Source of the DNA: Thermosphaera aggregans
GTDB lineage: Archaea > Thermoproteota > Thermoprotei_A > Sulfolobales > Desulfurococcaceae
Length of the DNA stretch: 64,000 bases
Assembly (NCBI RefSeq): GCF_014962245.1
Contig: NZ_CP063144.1
Location: 114,582 to 178,581 of the forward strand
Direction: 5' to 3'
The notes under the pieces were generated by a model that was not told the DNA's origin, searched no databases, and was given only the letters and a program-made list of their open reading frames with translations. Positions 1 to 6,868 of the stretch are shown here, piece after piece. The number at the start of each line of letters is the position of its first letter. Position 1 is the first letter of the stretch. The translations under genes and the position numbers were made by a program.

Positions 1-1
1 A

Positions 2-547
2 GACTTGAAGAGGAGTATTAAAGGAGTGGTGGAGGAGCCTGTCAGGATAACCGGGGAGGTGTACGTGGGAGAAGGCTCCACGGTCCACTCGTTCTCATCG
101 CTGGAGGGGCCGGTTTACATAGACTCTAACGTGGAGGTGGGGCCGAACGCGAGGGTGAGGCCTTTCAGCGTTATATGCAGCGGCTCTAAAGTAGGGTTCA
201 GCGTTGAAGTAAAGGAGAGCGTCTTGTTCGAGAACGTTAGAGCAAGCCACCTCGCTTACATAGGCGACAGCGTCGTATGCGAGAACGTCAACCTGGGGGC
301 GGGCACGATCACTGCGAACCTCAGGTTTGACGAGAAGCCTGTTAAAATGATGGTGAAGGATAGGCTGGAGGATACGGGAAGGGTTAAGCTAGGGGCTGTC
401 ATCGGCGGGTATGTGAAAACAGGCGTTAACGTTTCAATAATGCCGGGGGTTAAGATAGGCTCGTACTCCTGGATCCTGCCGGGGGCTGTTGTCCACAGGG
501 ACGTGCCCTCGAAAACCACATACCCTGAGCAACCGCGCAGGTTATAA
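2..547 (+). CDS. GlmU-like sugar-nucleotide enzyme, C-terminal acyltransferase domain (5' end cut off)
   Basis: Left-handed beta-helix protein: the 180 visible residues show repeated hexapeptide-type turns (GEGSTV, IDSNVEVG, GSKVGFSV, PGVKIGS). The stretch NLGAGTITANLRFDEKPVKM followed by GAVIGGYVKTGVNVSIMPG is typical of the acetyltransferase half of archaeal GlmU-like proteins. In that family an N-terminal nucleotidyltransferase domain of roughly 230 residues makes the sugar-1-phosphate nucleotide and the C-terminal half acetylates the amino sugar (family knowledge). The frame is open to the window edge and the in-frame TTG at 5 has no support as a start, so I read this as the 3' part of a bifunctional gene. 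The exact sugar substrate cannot be told from here. Confidence 0.75.
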   Translation, partial: DLKRSIKGVVEEPVRITGEVYVGEGSTVHSFSSLEGPVYIDSNVEVGPNARVRPFSVICSGSKVGFSVEVKESVLFENVRASHLAYIGDSVVCENVNLGAGTITANLRFDEKPVKMMVKDRLEDTGRVKLGAVIGGYVKTGVNVSIMPGVKIGSYSWILPGAVVHRDVPSKTTYPEQPRRL

Positions 548-582
548 GCCGGGTTGACAAGATATTTTACACGATGATGTAA

Positions 583-951
583 ATGATCCATGATATCGAA
601 GAGTTCAGGAAGAAGTACCCGAACCTCTACAAGGAGCTCGTGGAGGATAAGGGGAAGAGCATAACAGTCGGCTTCGACCCCTCCAGCATAGATCCTTGGA
701 GAGGCTATGTCCCAGGAGTTGTAGACTACATAAGAAGGTGTAGGAGTGTTGAGGAAGCCCTTCGAGTCGTCGACTACCTGAGGGAGCGTGGTGAGATCGG
801 GGAGAAGGAGGCTTCAGAGCTGAAGAATATTCTAGAGGAGAAGGGACTCGGTTTCTTCGGCGGGAGAAAAAGCGACGACTACTACTACAGGGAGGCTTCA
901 AAGTACTGGGAGAGCTTGAGGGCTAGGAGGAGCGATCGGGAAGGGGATTGA
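583..951 (+). CDS. DUF2095-like conserved archaeal protein
   Basis: Small acidic/basic protein of 122 residues beginning with an IEEFRKKYPNLYKEL helix, which recalls the archaeal DUF2095 family; the assignment rests on pattern memory only. No signal peptide, membrane helix or metal motif is visible, so it should be cytosolic. A Tyr-rich segment (SDDYYYREASKYWESL) and a basic tail end the protein. It starts at an ATG 36 bases after the preceding stop and its last base abuts the stop of the converging YchF-type GTPase gene. Function is not known. Confidence 0.6.
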   Translation: MIHDIEEFRKKYPNLYKELVEDKGKSITVGFDPSSIDPWRGYVPGVVDYIRRCRSVEEALRVVDYLRERGEIGEKEASELKNILEEKGLGFFGGRKSDDYYYREASKYWESLRARRSDREGD

Positions 952-2172
952 TCAGGACTTAGTGGACACTATCTTCACCACATCCCCATTCTTCAACACA
1001 TAGCTCTCACCAATCCTCTCCTTCCTCTTAGCGTCGACAGCGTAGAGGAAGCCCTGCCCCAGCTCGGTGTGAACCATGTAGGCTAGCTCCCTGGCCGTCG
1101 TGTTGCCTGGGACAAGGTAGGCGTCCGGGAGGATGTTGCCCGAGTGATCCGTGTACTTGTTCTGATCCTCAACCGGGTAAACCACTATCAGCCCGAGCTT
1201 CCTGAACACTGCGTAGTTTAGAAGCTCCTGCACGCCCGTGGACCCGTATTTCTCGAGAACATTAACCCTCACCAGCTCCAGCGCCCTGGACTGCTCCCTT
1301 GACAGCTCAACCCCTGGCTTCACCGTGAACCCTGGGTCGCCGGGCAGGTAGTCTATGAGGCCTGATTGAGCCGCCTTTCTCAGAATCATCTCCGCGAGGC
1401 CGCTGACAGGCTTCACATCGTCACCATACTTCTCCCTCAGCCTTTTCACATTCTCCTCCGCTACGGGATGGTCCGCCTTGTTAGCAGCTATCACTATGGG
1501 CTTGGCAACCTGCCTAAGCTTGAGAGCGAAAAGCTCGACATCGCTGGTGGACCAGTTCTTGAAGGGCTTCGACTCCAGGCCGGACTCCCTCAACGCCTCG
1601 ATAACATGGTGCTTCCTAATGCTGAGGCCTGACAGGTTCTGCGTCACAAGGTCGAGAGGGGTTGAGGATGATTGAATGCTCTTCGCTATCTTCGCCTCCC
1701 ACACTCTTTTAACAACCGAGGAAAACCACTCGTCAATCTCCCTCCTGATAAGCTCAACCTCCTCCAAAGGATCTTGGGTGCCGGGCTTAACCGGGTTTCC
1801 CTCGAGATCTGTCCCGCCCGATGCATCGACAACGTGTATGAGAACGTCAGCCTGCCTCAGGTCATCCATGAACTTATTACCCAGCCCTCGTCCCCTGCTA
1901 GCTCCTGGTATGAGCCCGGCAACATCCATTAGCTTGACAGGGATAAACCTGAAGCCTCTGGCGCAGAAGCCTGTTCTAGGATTGCACTGCTTGAGGCCGA
2001 GCTCGACGTGGACGCAGGGGGTTCTAACATAGCCTACCCCTATGTTGGGCTCTATGGTTGTAAAAGGGTGGTCGGCTATTTTAACGGGAACCATTGTTAA
2101 AGCGCTGAAAAGGGTTGACTTGCCCACGTTGGTCTTGCCTACGATGCCTATGAGCTTCTCGGGCGGGGGCAT
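952..2172 (-). CDS. YchF/Obg-type GTP-binding protein with TGS domain
   Basis: Translation-factor-class P-loop GTPase of 406 residues. Walker A is GKTNVGKST (12-20), the G3 motif DVAGL is at 83-87 in the Obg/YchF form DVAGLIPGASRGRGLGNKF, and G4 is NKAD (231-234). The last ~80 residues form a TGS domain (PVEDQNKYTDHSG...LVPGNTTARELAYMVH...). The length and layout match archaeal YchF relatives, which bind ribosomes or nucleotides; the cellular role in archaea is not well defined. The ATG start lies 87 bases from the divergent L15e gene, so the two share a short intergenic promoter region (TTTATAAACC-like boxes near 2205-2235). Confidence 0.9.
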   Translation of the reverse strand: MPPPEKLIGIVGKTNVGKSTLFSALTMVPVKIADHPFTTIEPNIGVGYVRTPCVHVELGLKQCNPRTGFCARGFRFIPVKLMDVAGLIPGASRGRGLGNKFMDDLRQADVLIHVVDASGGTDLEGNPVKPGTQDPLEEVELIRREIDEWFSSVVKRVWEAKIAKSIQSSSTPLDLVTQNLSGLSIRKHHVIEALRESGLESKPFKNWSTSDVELFALKLRQVAKPIVIAANKADHPVAEENVKRLREKYGDDVKPVSGLAEMILRKAAQSGLIDYLPGDPGFTVKPGVELSREQSRALELVRVNVLEKYGSTGVQELLNYAVFRKLGLIVVYPVEDQNKYTDHSGNILPDAYLVPGNTTARELAYMVHTELGQGFLYAVDAKRKERIGESYVLKNGDVVKIVSTKS

Positions 2173-2259
2173 TCACAAGGCACCATGAATTTCTTTAAAA
2201 ACCATACTTTATAAACCCCGTATAAAATCATATTAACCCTTAGTAATGGTGCTTAAGCC

Positions 2260-2922
2260 ATGGCTAGAAGCGTCTACCACTATATTGCGGAGCTTTGGAA
2301 GAAGCCTTACGAGGGAGACATGAAGGAGTTGATGAGGCAGAGGCTGATAGAGTGGAGGCGGCAGCCCTCGGTGGTGAGGGTTGAATCCCCGACAAGGCTT
2401 GACAGGGCCAGGGAGCTTGGCTACAAGGCTAAGCCGGGCTTCGTAATCGCAAGGGTAAGGGTTAGGAAGGGAGGTCAGAGAAAGCCGAGGCCTGACAGCG
2501 GTAGAAGGCCGAAGAGAATGGGTGTTTACGGGTACGCCCCGGCGAAGAGTATAAGGCTGATAGCTGAGGAAAGGGCTGCCCGGAAATTCCCCGGTCTCGA
2601 AGTCCTGAACAGCTACTACGTGGGCGAGGACGGCAGGTACAAGTGGTATGAGGTAATACTGGTGGATCCACACCACCCGGCAATATGCAGCGACCCGGAG
2701 ATTAAGTGGATATGTGAGCCGCAGAACAGGGGCAGGGTTTTCAGAGGCTTAACCAGTGCTGGGAAGAAGATGAGAGGGTTGAGGAAGAGCCGCGGGATCA
2801 GCGGCACAACCAACTACAAGTGGAAGAGGAAGCAGAAGGAGAGGTTGCTGAAGAAGAGGCATGAGGCTAGCAGGGGAGCACGCGATCCATGGCAGGTAGC
2901 AGAGAGGATAAACGAAGAGTAG
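2260..2922 (+). CDS. rpl15e: 50S ribosomal protein L15e
   Basis: Structural protein of the large ribosomal subunit found only in archaea and eukaryotes. The 220-residue product starts [19 protein letters not shown] and contains the family signature [20 protein letters not shown] and the basic C-terminal region [19 protein letters not shown]. It is slightly longer than many archaeal L15e proteins because of a basic tail ending in [13 protein letters not shown]. The gene heads an apparent operon with the RNA-binding protein at 2889 and the two RNase P protein genes, linking ribosome structure to RNA processing. A GGTGCTTAA stretch lies just before the ATG. Confidence 0.96.
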   Translation: MARSVYHYIAELWKKPYEGDMKELMRQRLIEWRRQPSVVRVESPTRLDRARELGYKAKPGFVIARVRVRKGGQRKPRPDSGRRPKRMGVYGYAPAKSIRLIAEERAARKFPGLEVLNSYYVGEDGRYKWYEVILVDPHHPAICSDPEIKWICEPQNRGRVFRGLTSAGKKMRGLRKSRGISGTTNYKWKRKQKERLLKKRHEASRGARDPWQVAERINEE

Positions 2923-3356
2923 TTGTTAAGAGCGTGGAGGTAACCACCTCCTGCCACTCAACAGAGGATTGTGAGAAAGTCCGCACAGCTCTTTTAAACC
3001 TGCTTCCCAAAACCCTTCAATCAAGCGTTAAGATTGATTCTGAAACCCTCCACGGCTTCTACGGCAACAGGATCTTGCTGATGAAGGCTGAAGCCGTGGA
3101 CGGTGAGCTACTCCTCAAGCACCTGGCGGAAAACCTTTCTGATACCGAGAAGAGCATTCTATCAGCAAGCTTCAAGCTCAGGTATGATGTTAGAACGGGG
3201 AGGCTCTACTTAAGGTTCAGCAAGCAGGATGCTTACGCGGGAAGCCTCAGGCTTCTCGACTCTGACGACGTGGTGAAAGTAGTCGTCCACTTCTCCAACG
3301 CTAGGAGGGAGGAGGAGGTTAAGGCCCTGCTTAGACAAATAGGCTTAATACGTTGA
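2889..3356 (+). CDS. COG1325-type predicted RNA-binding protein (exosome-operon family)
   Basis: 155-residue protein resembling the archaeal COG1325 family, which is described as a predicted exosome-associated or RNA-binding protein and usually sits beside rpl15e and rnp3. Visible pattern: [19 protein letters not shown] at the N-terminus, then [15 protein letters not shown] and a middle segment ending [20 protein letters not shown], consistent with a compact alpha/beta RNA-binding fold. The ATG at 2889 overlaps the L15e gene by 34 bases; in-frame GTG near 2934 would remove the overlap but lose the basic N-terminus. Placement directly before two RNase P subunits supports a role in stable RNA processing. 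Confidence 0.75.
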   Translation: MAGSREDKRRVVVKSVEVTTSCHSTEDCEKVRTALLNLLPKTLQSSVKIDSETLHGFYGNRILLMKAEAVDGELLLKHLAENLSDTEKSILSASFKLRYDVRTGRLYLRFSKQDAYAGSLRLLDSDDVVKVVVHFSNARREEEVKALLRQIGLIR

Positions 3357-3406
3357 AGCCGTGAATATCTTAATTGTGTCATAAACTGTTAACCGGCTGG
3401 TAGCTC

Positions 3407-4009
3407 ATGTTCACAGACTTAAACGTTAAAGACTGTAGTAGCGAGCTCCTGGAGAAGGCTGCTGCACTAGGCTACTCCGCGCTCGCCTGCTGGGAGAACC
3501 CTGACGGTGGCGGAGGGGTAAGGGTTGTGGGGAAGAAAGTGCTCTCTCCCAGGAGCCTCGAGGAGTTGAAGCAGGCACTGGCTAAAATCCCTGTTGGTAA
3601 AACCGTGGTGTCGGTCTCCCCACGGGACACTGCGACGGCGAGGTGGAGTGCTCACGATGGAAGAGTTGACACCATAGTTATGACTCTCGAGAACATTGAC
3701 GTGTTCGATAAGAAGCAGTTCTCCACGATGAAGTACTATGGGAAGCCCCTTGAGATCTGGCTGAGCGATCTGAGAAGGGCTGGCAGCGTGCACCTGGCCA
3801 AGTATTATAGGAGGGTGAACCTTGCTTTAAGGATGAAGATCCCGGTTGTAACCGGCTCAGGGGCTTCGGACTGGAGCCAGCTACCCCATCCCAGGGCCGC
3901 AGTATACTTTCTAACACTCCTCCTGGACTTCCCGGAGAAGGAAGCACTCCTCTCCCTGACCAGCCACCCTTACTCGGTGATCGCGGGGAAGGTGGGCTCC
4001 AGTGGCTGA
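3407..4009 (+). CDS. rnp3: RNase P protein component 3 (Rpp30 family)
   Basis: Protein subunit of RNase P, which removes 5' leaders from pre-tRNA. The 200 residues follow the Rpp30/TIM-barrel pattern: start MFTDLNVKDCS, central LEIWLSDLRRAG and RRVNLALRMKIPVVTGSGASD, end HPYSVIAGKVG. The length (200) is a little short of the family norm near 210-220. The stop overlaps the start of the Pop5 gene by 8 bases (4002-4009), so the two subunits, which form a heterotetramer in other archaea, are translationally coupled. A TATA-like TTAATTG lies at about 3370 in the 50-base gap upstream. Confidence 0.9.
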   Translation: MFTDLNVKDCSSELLEKAAALGYSALACWENPDGGGGVRVVGKKVLSPRSLEELKQALAKIPVGKTVVSVSPRDTATARWSAHDGRVDTIVMTLENIDVFDKKQFSTMKYYGKPLEIWLSDLRRAGSVHLAKYYRRVNLALRMKIPVVTGSGASDWSQLPHPRAAVYFLTLLLDFPEKEALLSLTSHPYSVIAGKVGSSG

Positions 4010-4466
4010 CCAGCTCGCAGCAATCCTCATGGTACTGGTTGTAGTACAGGCCGTTGTGCTCGCGGCCACAGTGTATTTTCTTAGAAAGGTTAGAAGAGTG
4101 CTGAGGGTTTGGAAAACCCTGGTTGAGAAGGAGCGGGGCAAGCCTTCGAAGCCTAGGAAGAGGTACGTGGTTTTCACGCTAGCGTGCAATGGGAACCCTT
4201 CTAGAGAAGTGATTGAGAAGCATGTTGAAAACGCTTTCACCACCTACTACGGGAAGGCAGTACTCGCCAAGGCATCCCCCCAGCTCATATTCATGGATGA
4301 GGCGGTGAGGAAAGGTGTTTACAGGGTTAGCCACCTGTACGTTAAACACTTGATCAGCTTGTTCACAATCCCGCTGGAAACCGAGGAGTGCAAATGCCTC
4401 ATAATACCTTTGAAGACAACAGGAACTCTTAAGAAAGCGTTGAAGATTATCGGTAGAGGGCGGTGA
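4002..4466 (+). CDS. rnp2: RNase P protein component 2 (Pop5 family) with N-terminal membrane helix
   Basis: The C-terminal ~105 residues are a Pop5 domain: RYVVFTLACNG, VENAFTTYYGKAVLAKASPQLI, VYRVSHLYVKHLISL and the near-universal end TGTLKKALKIIG. What is odd is the front. From the GTG at 4002, residues 4-27 are strongly hydrophobic (LAAILMVLVVVQAVVLAATVYF) followed by RKVRR, a positive-inside arrangement that would place Pop5 in the cytoplasm on a membrane anchor. An in-frame GTG at 4098, preceded by AAAGGTT at 4085-4091, would give a conventional 122-residue Pop5, so two forms are possible. The 4002 start overlaps rnp3, which favours the long form. Confidence 0.85.
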   Translation: MADQLAAILMVLVVVQAVVLAATVYFLRKVRRVLRVWKTLVEKERGKPSKPRKRYVVFTLACNGNPSREVIEKHVENAFTTYYGKAVLAKASPQLIFMDEAVRKGVYRVSHLYVKHLISLFTIPLETEECKCLIIPLKTTGTLKKALKIIGRGR

Positions 4467-4470
4467 ACCT

Positions 4471-4478
4471 ATTTAATA
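4471..4478 (+). promoter_or_regulatory. TATA-like box for the C/D box RNA candidate
   Basis: ATTTAATA lies directly after the rnp2 stop, centred about 25 bases before the expected 5' end (near 4499) of the guide RNA candidate. This is the usual archaeal TATA-to-start distance, so the RNA could have its own promoter. Confidence 0.45.
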
Positions 4479-4498
4479 GGCTGTTGAAGAGATCTCTA

Positions 4499-4557
4499 CA
4501 ATAGATGATGACGCCGCTCCAAAATGAGAAGTGATTGCTTCGCGACGATCTGATAAC
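4499..4557 (+). ncRNA. C/D box guide sRNA candidate (dual guide)
   Basis: Non-coding stretch between rnp2 and tRNA-Leu with the full archaeal C/D box layout. C box ATGATGA is at 4505-4511; exactly 12 bases follow (CGCCGCTCCAAA); D' is ATGA at 4524-4527; a 3-base spacer; C' is GTGATTG at 4531-4537; exactly 12 bases follow (CTTCGCGACGAT); D is CTGA at 4550-4553. Both guide regions therefore have the canonical 12-nt spacing. D' and C' deviate from consensus, as internal boxes often do. By the D+5 rule the predicted targets contain AUCGUCGCGAAG (methylated at the fifth base, U) and UUUGGAGCGGCG (fifth base, G). Target molecules were not identified. Confidence 0.7.
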
Positions 4558-4602
4558 CTGTAATGTTTTAAACCCTTGATCACAGATAACTTAATGAAAA
4601 GT

Positions 4603-4687
4603 GCGGGGGTGCCCGAGCTTGGTCAAAGGGGGCGGACTTAAGATCCGCTGGCATAGGCCTGCGTGGGTTCAAATCCCACCCCCCGCA
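4603..4687 (+). tRNA. tRNA-Leu (TAA anticodon)
   Basis: Complete 85-nt class II tRNA. Acceptor GCGGGGG (4603-4609) pairs with CCCCCGC (4680-4686), followed by discriminator A. Anticodon stem GCGGA/TCCGC closes the loop CTTAAGA, giving anticodon TAA for UUA codons. The long variable arm (TGGCATAGGCCTGC) and the T arm GTGGG-TTCAAAT-CCCAC are intact. CCA is not encoded. A TATA-like TGTTTTAAAC is about 35 bases upstream. Confidence 0.97.
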
Positions 4688-4732
4688 CTAATTTACTGGT
4701 GTATTCTTGCTTATGTGTGCTGAATTCATGGG

Positions 4733-4924
4733 GTGGTTAGATTTCCCAATTGGGTAAGTAAAATATCGCGAAAACCAAAAAGAACAATCTTAATGGGCCT
4801 GTCTTTGTTGGTATTTGGTATTGCTGGGACATTAGTAAACATAGTTCTTCAGAGAACTATTGACGTAGTTTTATTTGCAAGCATGGCTTTCCTCGGCATT
4901 ATTGTTCTATTTTTCTATGAATGA
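4733..4924 (+). CDS. Small two-helix membrane protein, unknown
   Basis: 63-residue product from a GTG start. Residues ~19-38 (TILMGLSLLVFGIAGTLVNI) and ~43-62 (IDVVLFASMAFLGIIVLFFY) are two membrane helices; the N-terminus is basic (KISRKPKR), so both ends would face the cytoplasm or the short tail would sit at the membrane. It is AT-rich compared with its neighbours and lies immediately downstream of tRNA-Leu in a patch that also holds a decayed gene. I do not recognise a family. The start is uncertain because no good ribosome binding site precedes 4733. Confidence 0.45.
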   Translation: MVRFPNWVSKISRKPKRTILMGLSLLVFGIAGTLVNIVLQRTIDVVLFASMAFLGIIVLFFYE

Positions 4925-5277
4925 TTAATGCGGAACGCTGATAGGTTGTAAAAGCCTTGAAACACAAATTCTGCCTAGAACATGCCGTGGATCAAGCCAG
5001 TAGCCACGTGAAACCTCAGAAACAAGATAAACACTAAAAGAGTTGCCTTCATCAATAAAAACCACACTGGAGCCTAAACCATTCAAACCCGTTGGGAAAA
5101 CCCTGTAAGCACATAAGATAGAACTATTGACCTATGATTTCTCAGAACATGGAAATACTCAATCCTACGTGGAGCTACAATTTCACTGACGACTAACCCA
5201 ATGTCTATAGGATTTGCACAGTCAGCTGATGAGGTTTTGACCGAGATTCCTTTTGACACAGGTGAACTGAAAGAACG
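4925..5277 (-). pseudogene. Decayed RecA/RadA-like ATPase fragment
   Basis: Two minus-strand open frames join through a frameshift near 5085. The upstream piece (5277 down to 5083) reads SADCANPIDIGLVVSEIVAP ... RNHRSIVLSYVLTGFSQ. The downstream piece (about 5095 down to 4925) reads GLGSSVVFIDEGNSFSVYLV followed by SRGYWLDPRHVLGRICVSRL. VVFIDEGNSF...LDP..VL.RI.V.R is the pattern around the sheet strand after Walker A in RecA/Rad51-type proteins (compare VYIDTENTF...RI in RadA). No Walker A motif or start codon is visible, and the frame is broken, so I read it as a remnant. Family assignment is by pattern only. Confidence 0.5.
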
Positions 5278-5403
5278 TCATAGGTTCAGTATGTAATGCA
5301 TCAAACAACAGCAGATGCTAATTTGAAATCAGTGACCATAAACGACAATGTTGAGGAAGCTTTCAACCTGCCCGGATGAATTTACTGGGAAATTCAGCAC
5401 GAA

Positions 5404-5456
5404 TTCCCCCACACTAGCAGGAAAGGCCTAGCTCTTACTATGCCTAGGTGGGGGAA
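5404..5456 (-). terminator. Inverted repeat 3' of the secreted protein gene
   Basis: TTCCCCCAC at 5404-5412 and GTGGGGGAA at 5448-5456 are perfect 9-base arms, with CTAG repeats inside the 35-base loop. It lies 12 bases past the stop of the minus-strand gene at 5468-6466, so it could form an RNA 3' hairpin. Archaeal termination usually needs only T-runs; GTTTTTTCCC precedes the hairpin in the transcript. Confidence 0.45.
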
Positions 5457-5467
5457 GAGGGAAAAAA

Positions 5468-6466
5468 CTACTTCCTCCTCCTGAGAAGGAAGACCATTGC
5501 GAACGCTGAAACCGCTGTGACGGTAACTACCATTAAGCCTGGCTCCGGGATCGGGTAGTGTGGCGGTGTGGTTGCAAAGTACAAGTCAATGTAGTAGTCG
5601 ACATCTCCATCGCTAACCTCTTCCCAGGTGTTACCCGTTACGTTGGTAATCGCGTCCAGCGCATCGCTTGTGCTCGTTCCCCCTATGTCCCAGAAGCCCC
5701 CTCCATTATTATCAAAGTTCGACCACCCCCTGCCAGTGATAAGGGACACTCTGAGGAAGAAGCTCCCGTCGCTCGGCACCCCGCCTATAGTGTCCCATCT
5801 AACCTTAAACTCTATGGCATTATTGCTCACATTGGTTGCGGCTAGGGAATCCTCATCGGTTTTAAAGCTCCACGAGGAGTTAACGATGTAGAATATTCCA
5901 CCCCAGTTTTCCCGTAACACGTCCGATACAAATGTTCGCCCCTGACCTCGGTATCTTGAGTCGGCCAGGTTTACCACTATCTGGTACTGCCATCTAGCAT
6001 CACTACTAACCTTTGTATCTGAGTCACCGGAGAACCACTCCTCGCCGATGGTTTCCCCATTCCTGTTTATGGCTATGGCGACAATAGTGCCGCCGTCCTC
6101 GCCTATGTAGTTAAAGTCCATGTTGTTAACTATTATCAACCCGTACAGGTAGTTCTCATCGCCTGTCACTCTGAACTGTATCAGATCCACCCTTTTATCT
6201 GGGCTTCCCTGAGAGAAATCTGTTCTCTCATCTCCCAGGGGGTCGCACCATATCCACTGCGGTATCTCGTTGACTGTTTCAAGGTATAGGCCCGGGGCTT
6301 TGCCGGTGCAGTCGAATACTCCCCACTCGACCGGGTCTCCGTCAACGCTTATTGATCCTCCTGATAAACCGGCTAACGGTAGTGCCTTGTCAACCGAGCC
6401 TGCTGATGCTGTGAGTGATACGCTGAGAACTAATAGTGTTATGAAAGCTAGTGCGAGAGATCTCAT
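5468..6466 (-). CDS. Secreted surface protein with PEP-CTERM-like C-terminal anchor
   Basis: 332-residue exported protein. A signal peptide is clear (MRSLALAFITLLVLSVSLTA, cleavage after ASA). The body begins with a carbohydrate-enzyme-accessory type pattern (ISVDGDPVEW, then VDLIQFRVTGDENYLYGLII), similar in style to the glucodextranase-C/CBM9-like domains, and is rich in Asn/Asp/Gly and Trp. The C-terminus is IPEPG (306-310), then a hydrophobic helix, then LLRRRK: the order of a PEP-CTERM/archaeosortase sorting signal. Upstream (minus strand) GAAGGTGGG precedes the ATG and a CTTATATAT box lies about 45 bases away. Its partner enzyme and ligand are unknown; it could equally be a simple C-terminal membrane anchor. 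Confidence 0.7.
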   Translation of the reverse strand: MRSLALAFITLLVLSVSLTASAGSVDKALPLAGLSGGSISVDGDPVEWGVFDCTGKAPGLYLETVNEIPQWIWCDPLGDERTDFSQGSPDKRVDLIQFRVTGDENYLYGLIIVNNMDFNYIGEDGGTIVAIAINRNGETIGEEWFSGDSDTKVSSDARWQYQIVVNLADSRYRGQGRTFVSDVLRENWGGIFYIVNSSWSFKTDEDSLAATNVSNNAIEFKVRWDTIGGVPSDGSFFLRVSLITGRGWSNFDNNGGGFWDIGGTSTSDALDAITNVTGNTWEEVSDGDVDYYIDLYFATTPPHYPIPEPGLMVVTVTAVSAFAMVFLLRRRK

Positions 6467-6630
6467 TAACCCACCTTCACATTCATATATATTATTTGCT
6501 AGTGGATCATATATAAGTATTCGCAGGGTTTAAACGCTTGTTGAAAAACTACTCGCTCTAACCTCCCGTGTTCAAACCTGCTACGCTGGTGCTGTCTAAC
6601 CCCTCACTTCTTTACTATAAGGTTTCCCGC

Positions 6631-6828
6631 TCACTGCTTCCTACGTCCTATTCTGAAGTAGAAGTCGCTTTTCTTCCCCGTAGGGGTTGTGCCGTGGTAG
6701 TGGTTCACTCTTCCATGGCATTTCGGGCATTCAAGCATTTCGACAGTGTACCAGCGCATTCTCCACTGCTTTATCTTGAGGAACTCCCCTTCGAAACCGC
6801 AGTAGGGGCATTTCAAGCCTGATCCCAC
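6631..6828 (-). CDS. Small zinc-ribbon protein
   Basis: 65 residues with two CxxC knuckles, CPYC at 7-10 and CPKC at 34-37, separated by about 24 residues rich in Trp and Met; this is a complete C4 zinc ribbon. The tail (GRVNHYHGTTPTGKKSDFYF) carries His and basic residues. Such small archaeal ribbons bind nucleic acid or protein, but nothing in the sequence decides which. It stands alone between the secreted protein and the SDR gene, all three on the minus strand. Confidence 0.75.
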   Translation of the reverse strand: MGSGLKCPYCGFEGEFLKIKQWRMRWYTVEMLECPKCHGRVNHYHGTTPTGKKSDFYFRIGRRKQ

Positions 6829-6868
6829 TATATATCTCCTGCTCCGGAAATATAATAATTTTTCCCAG

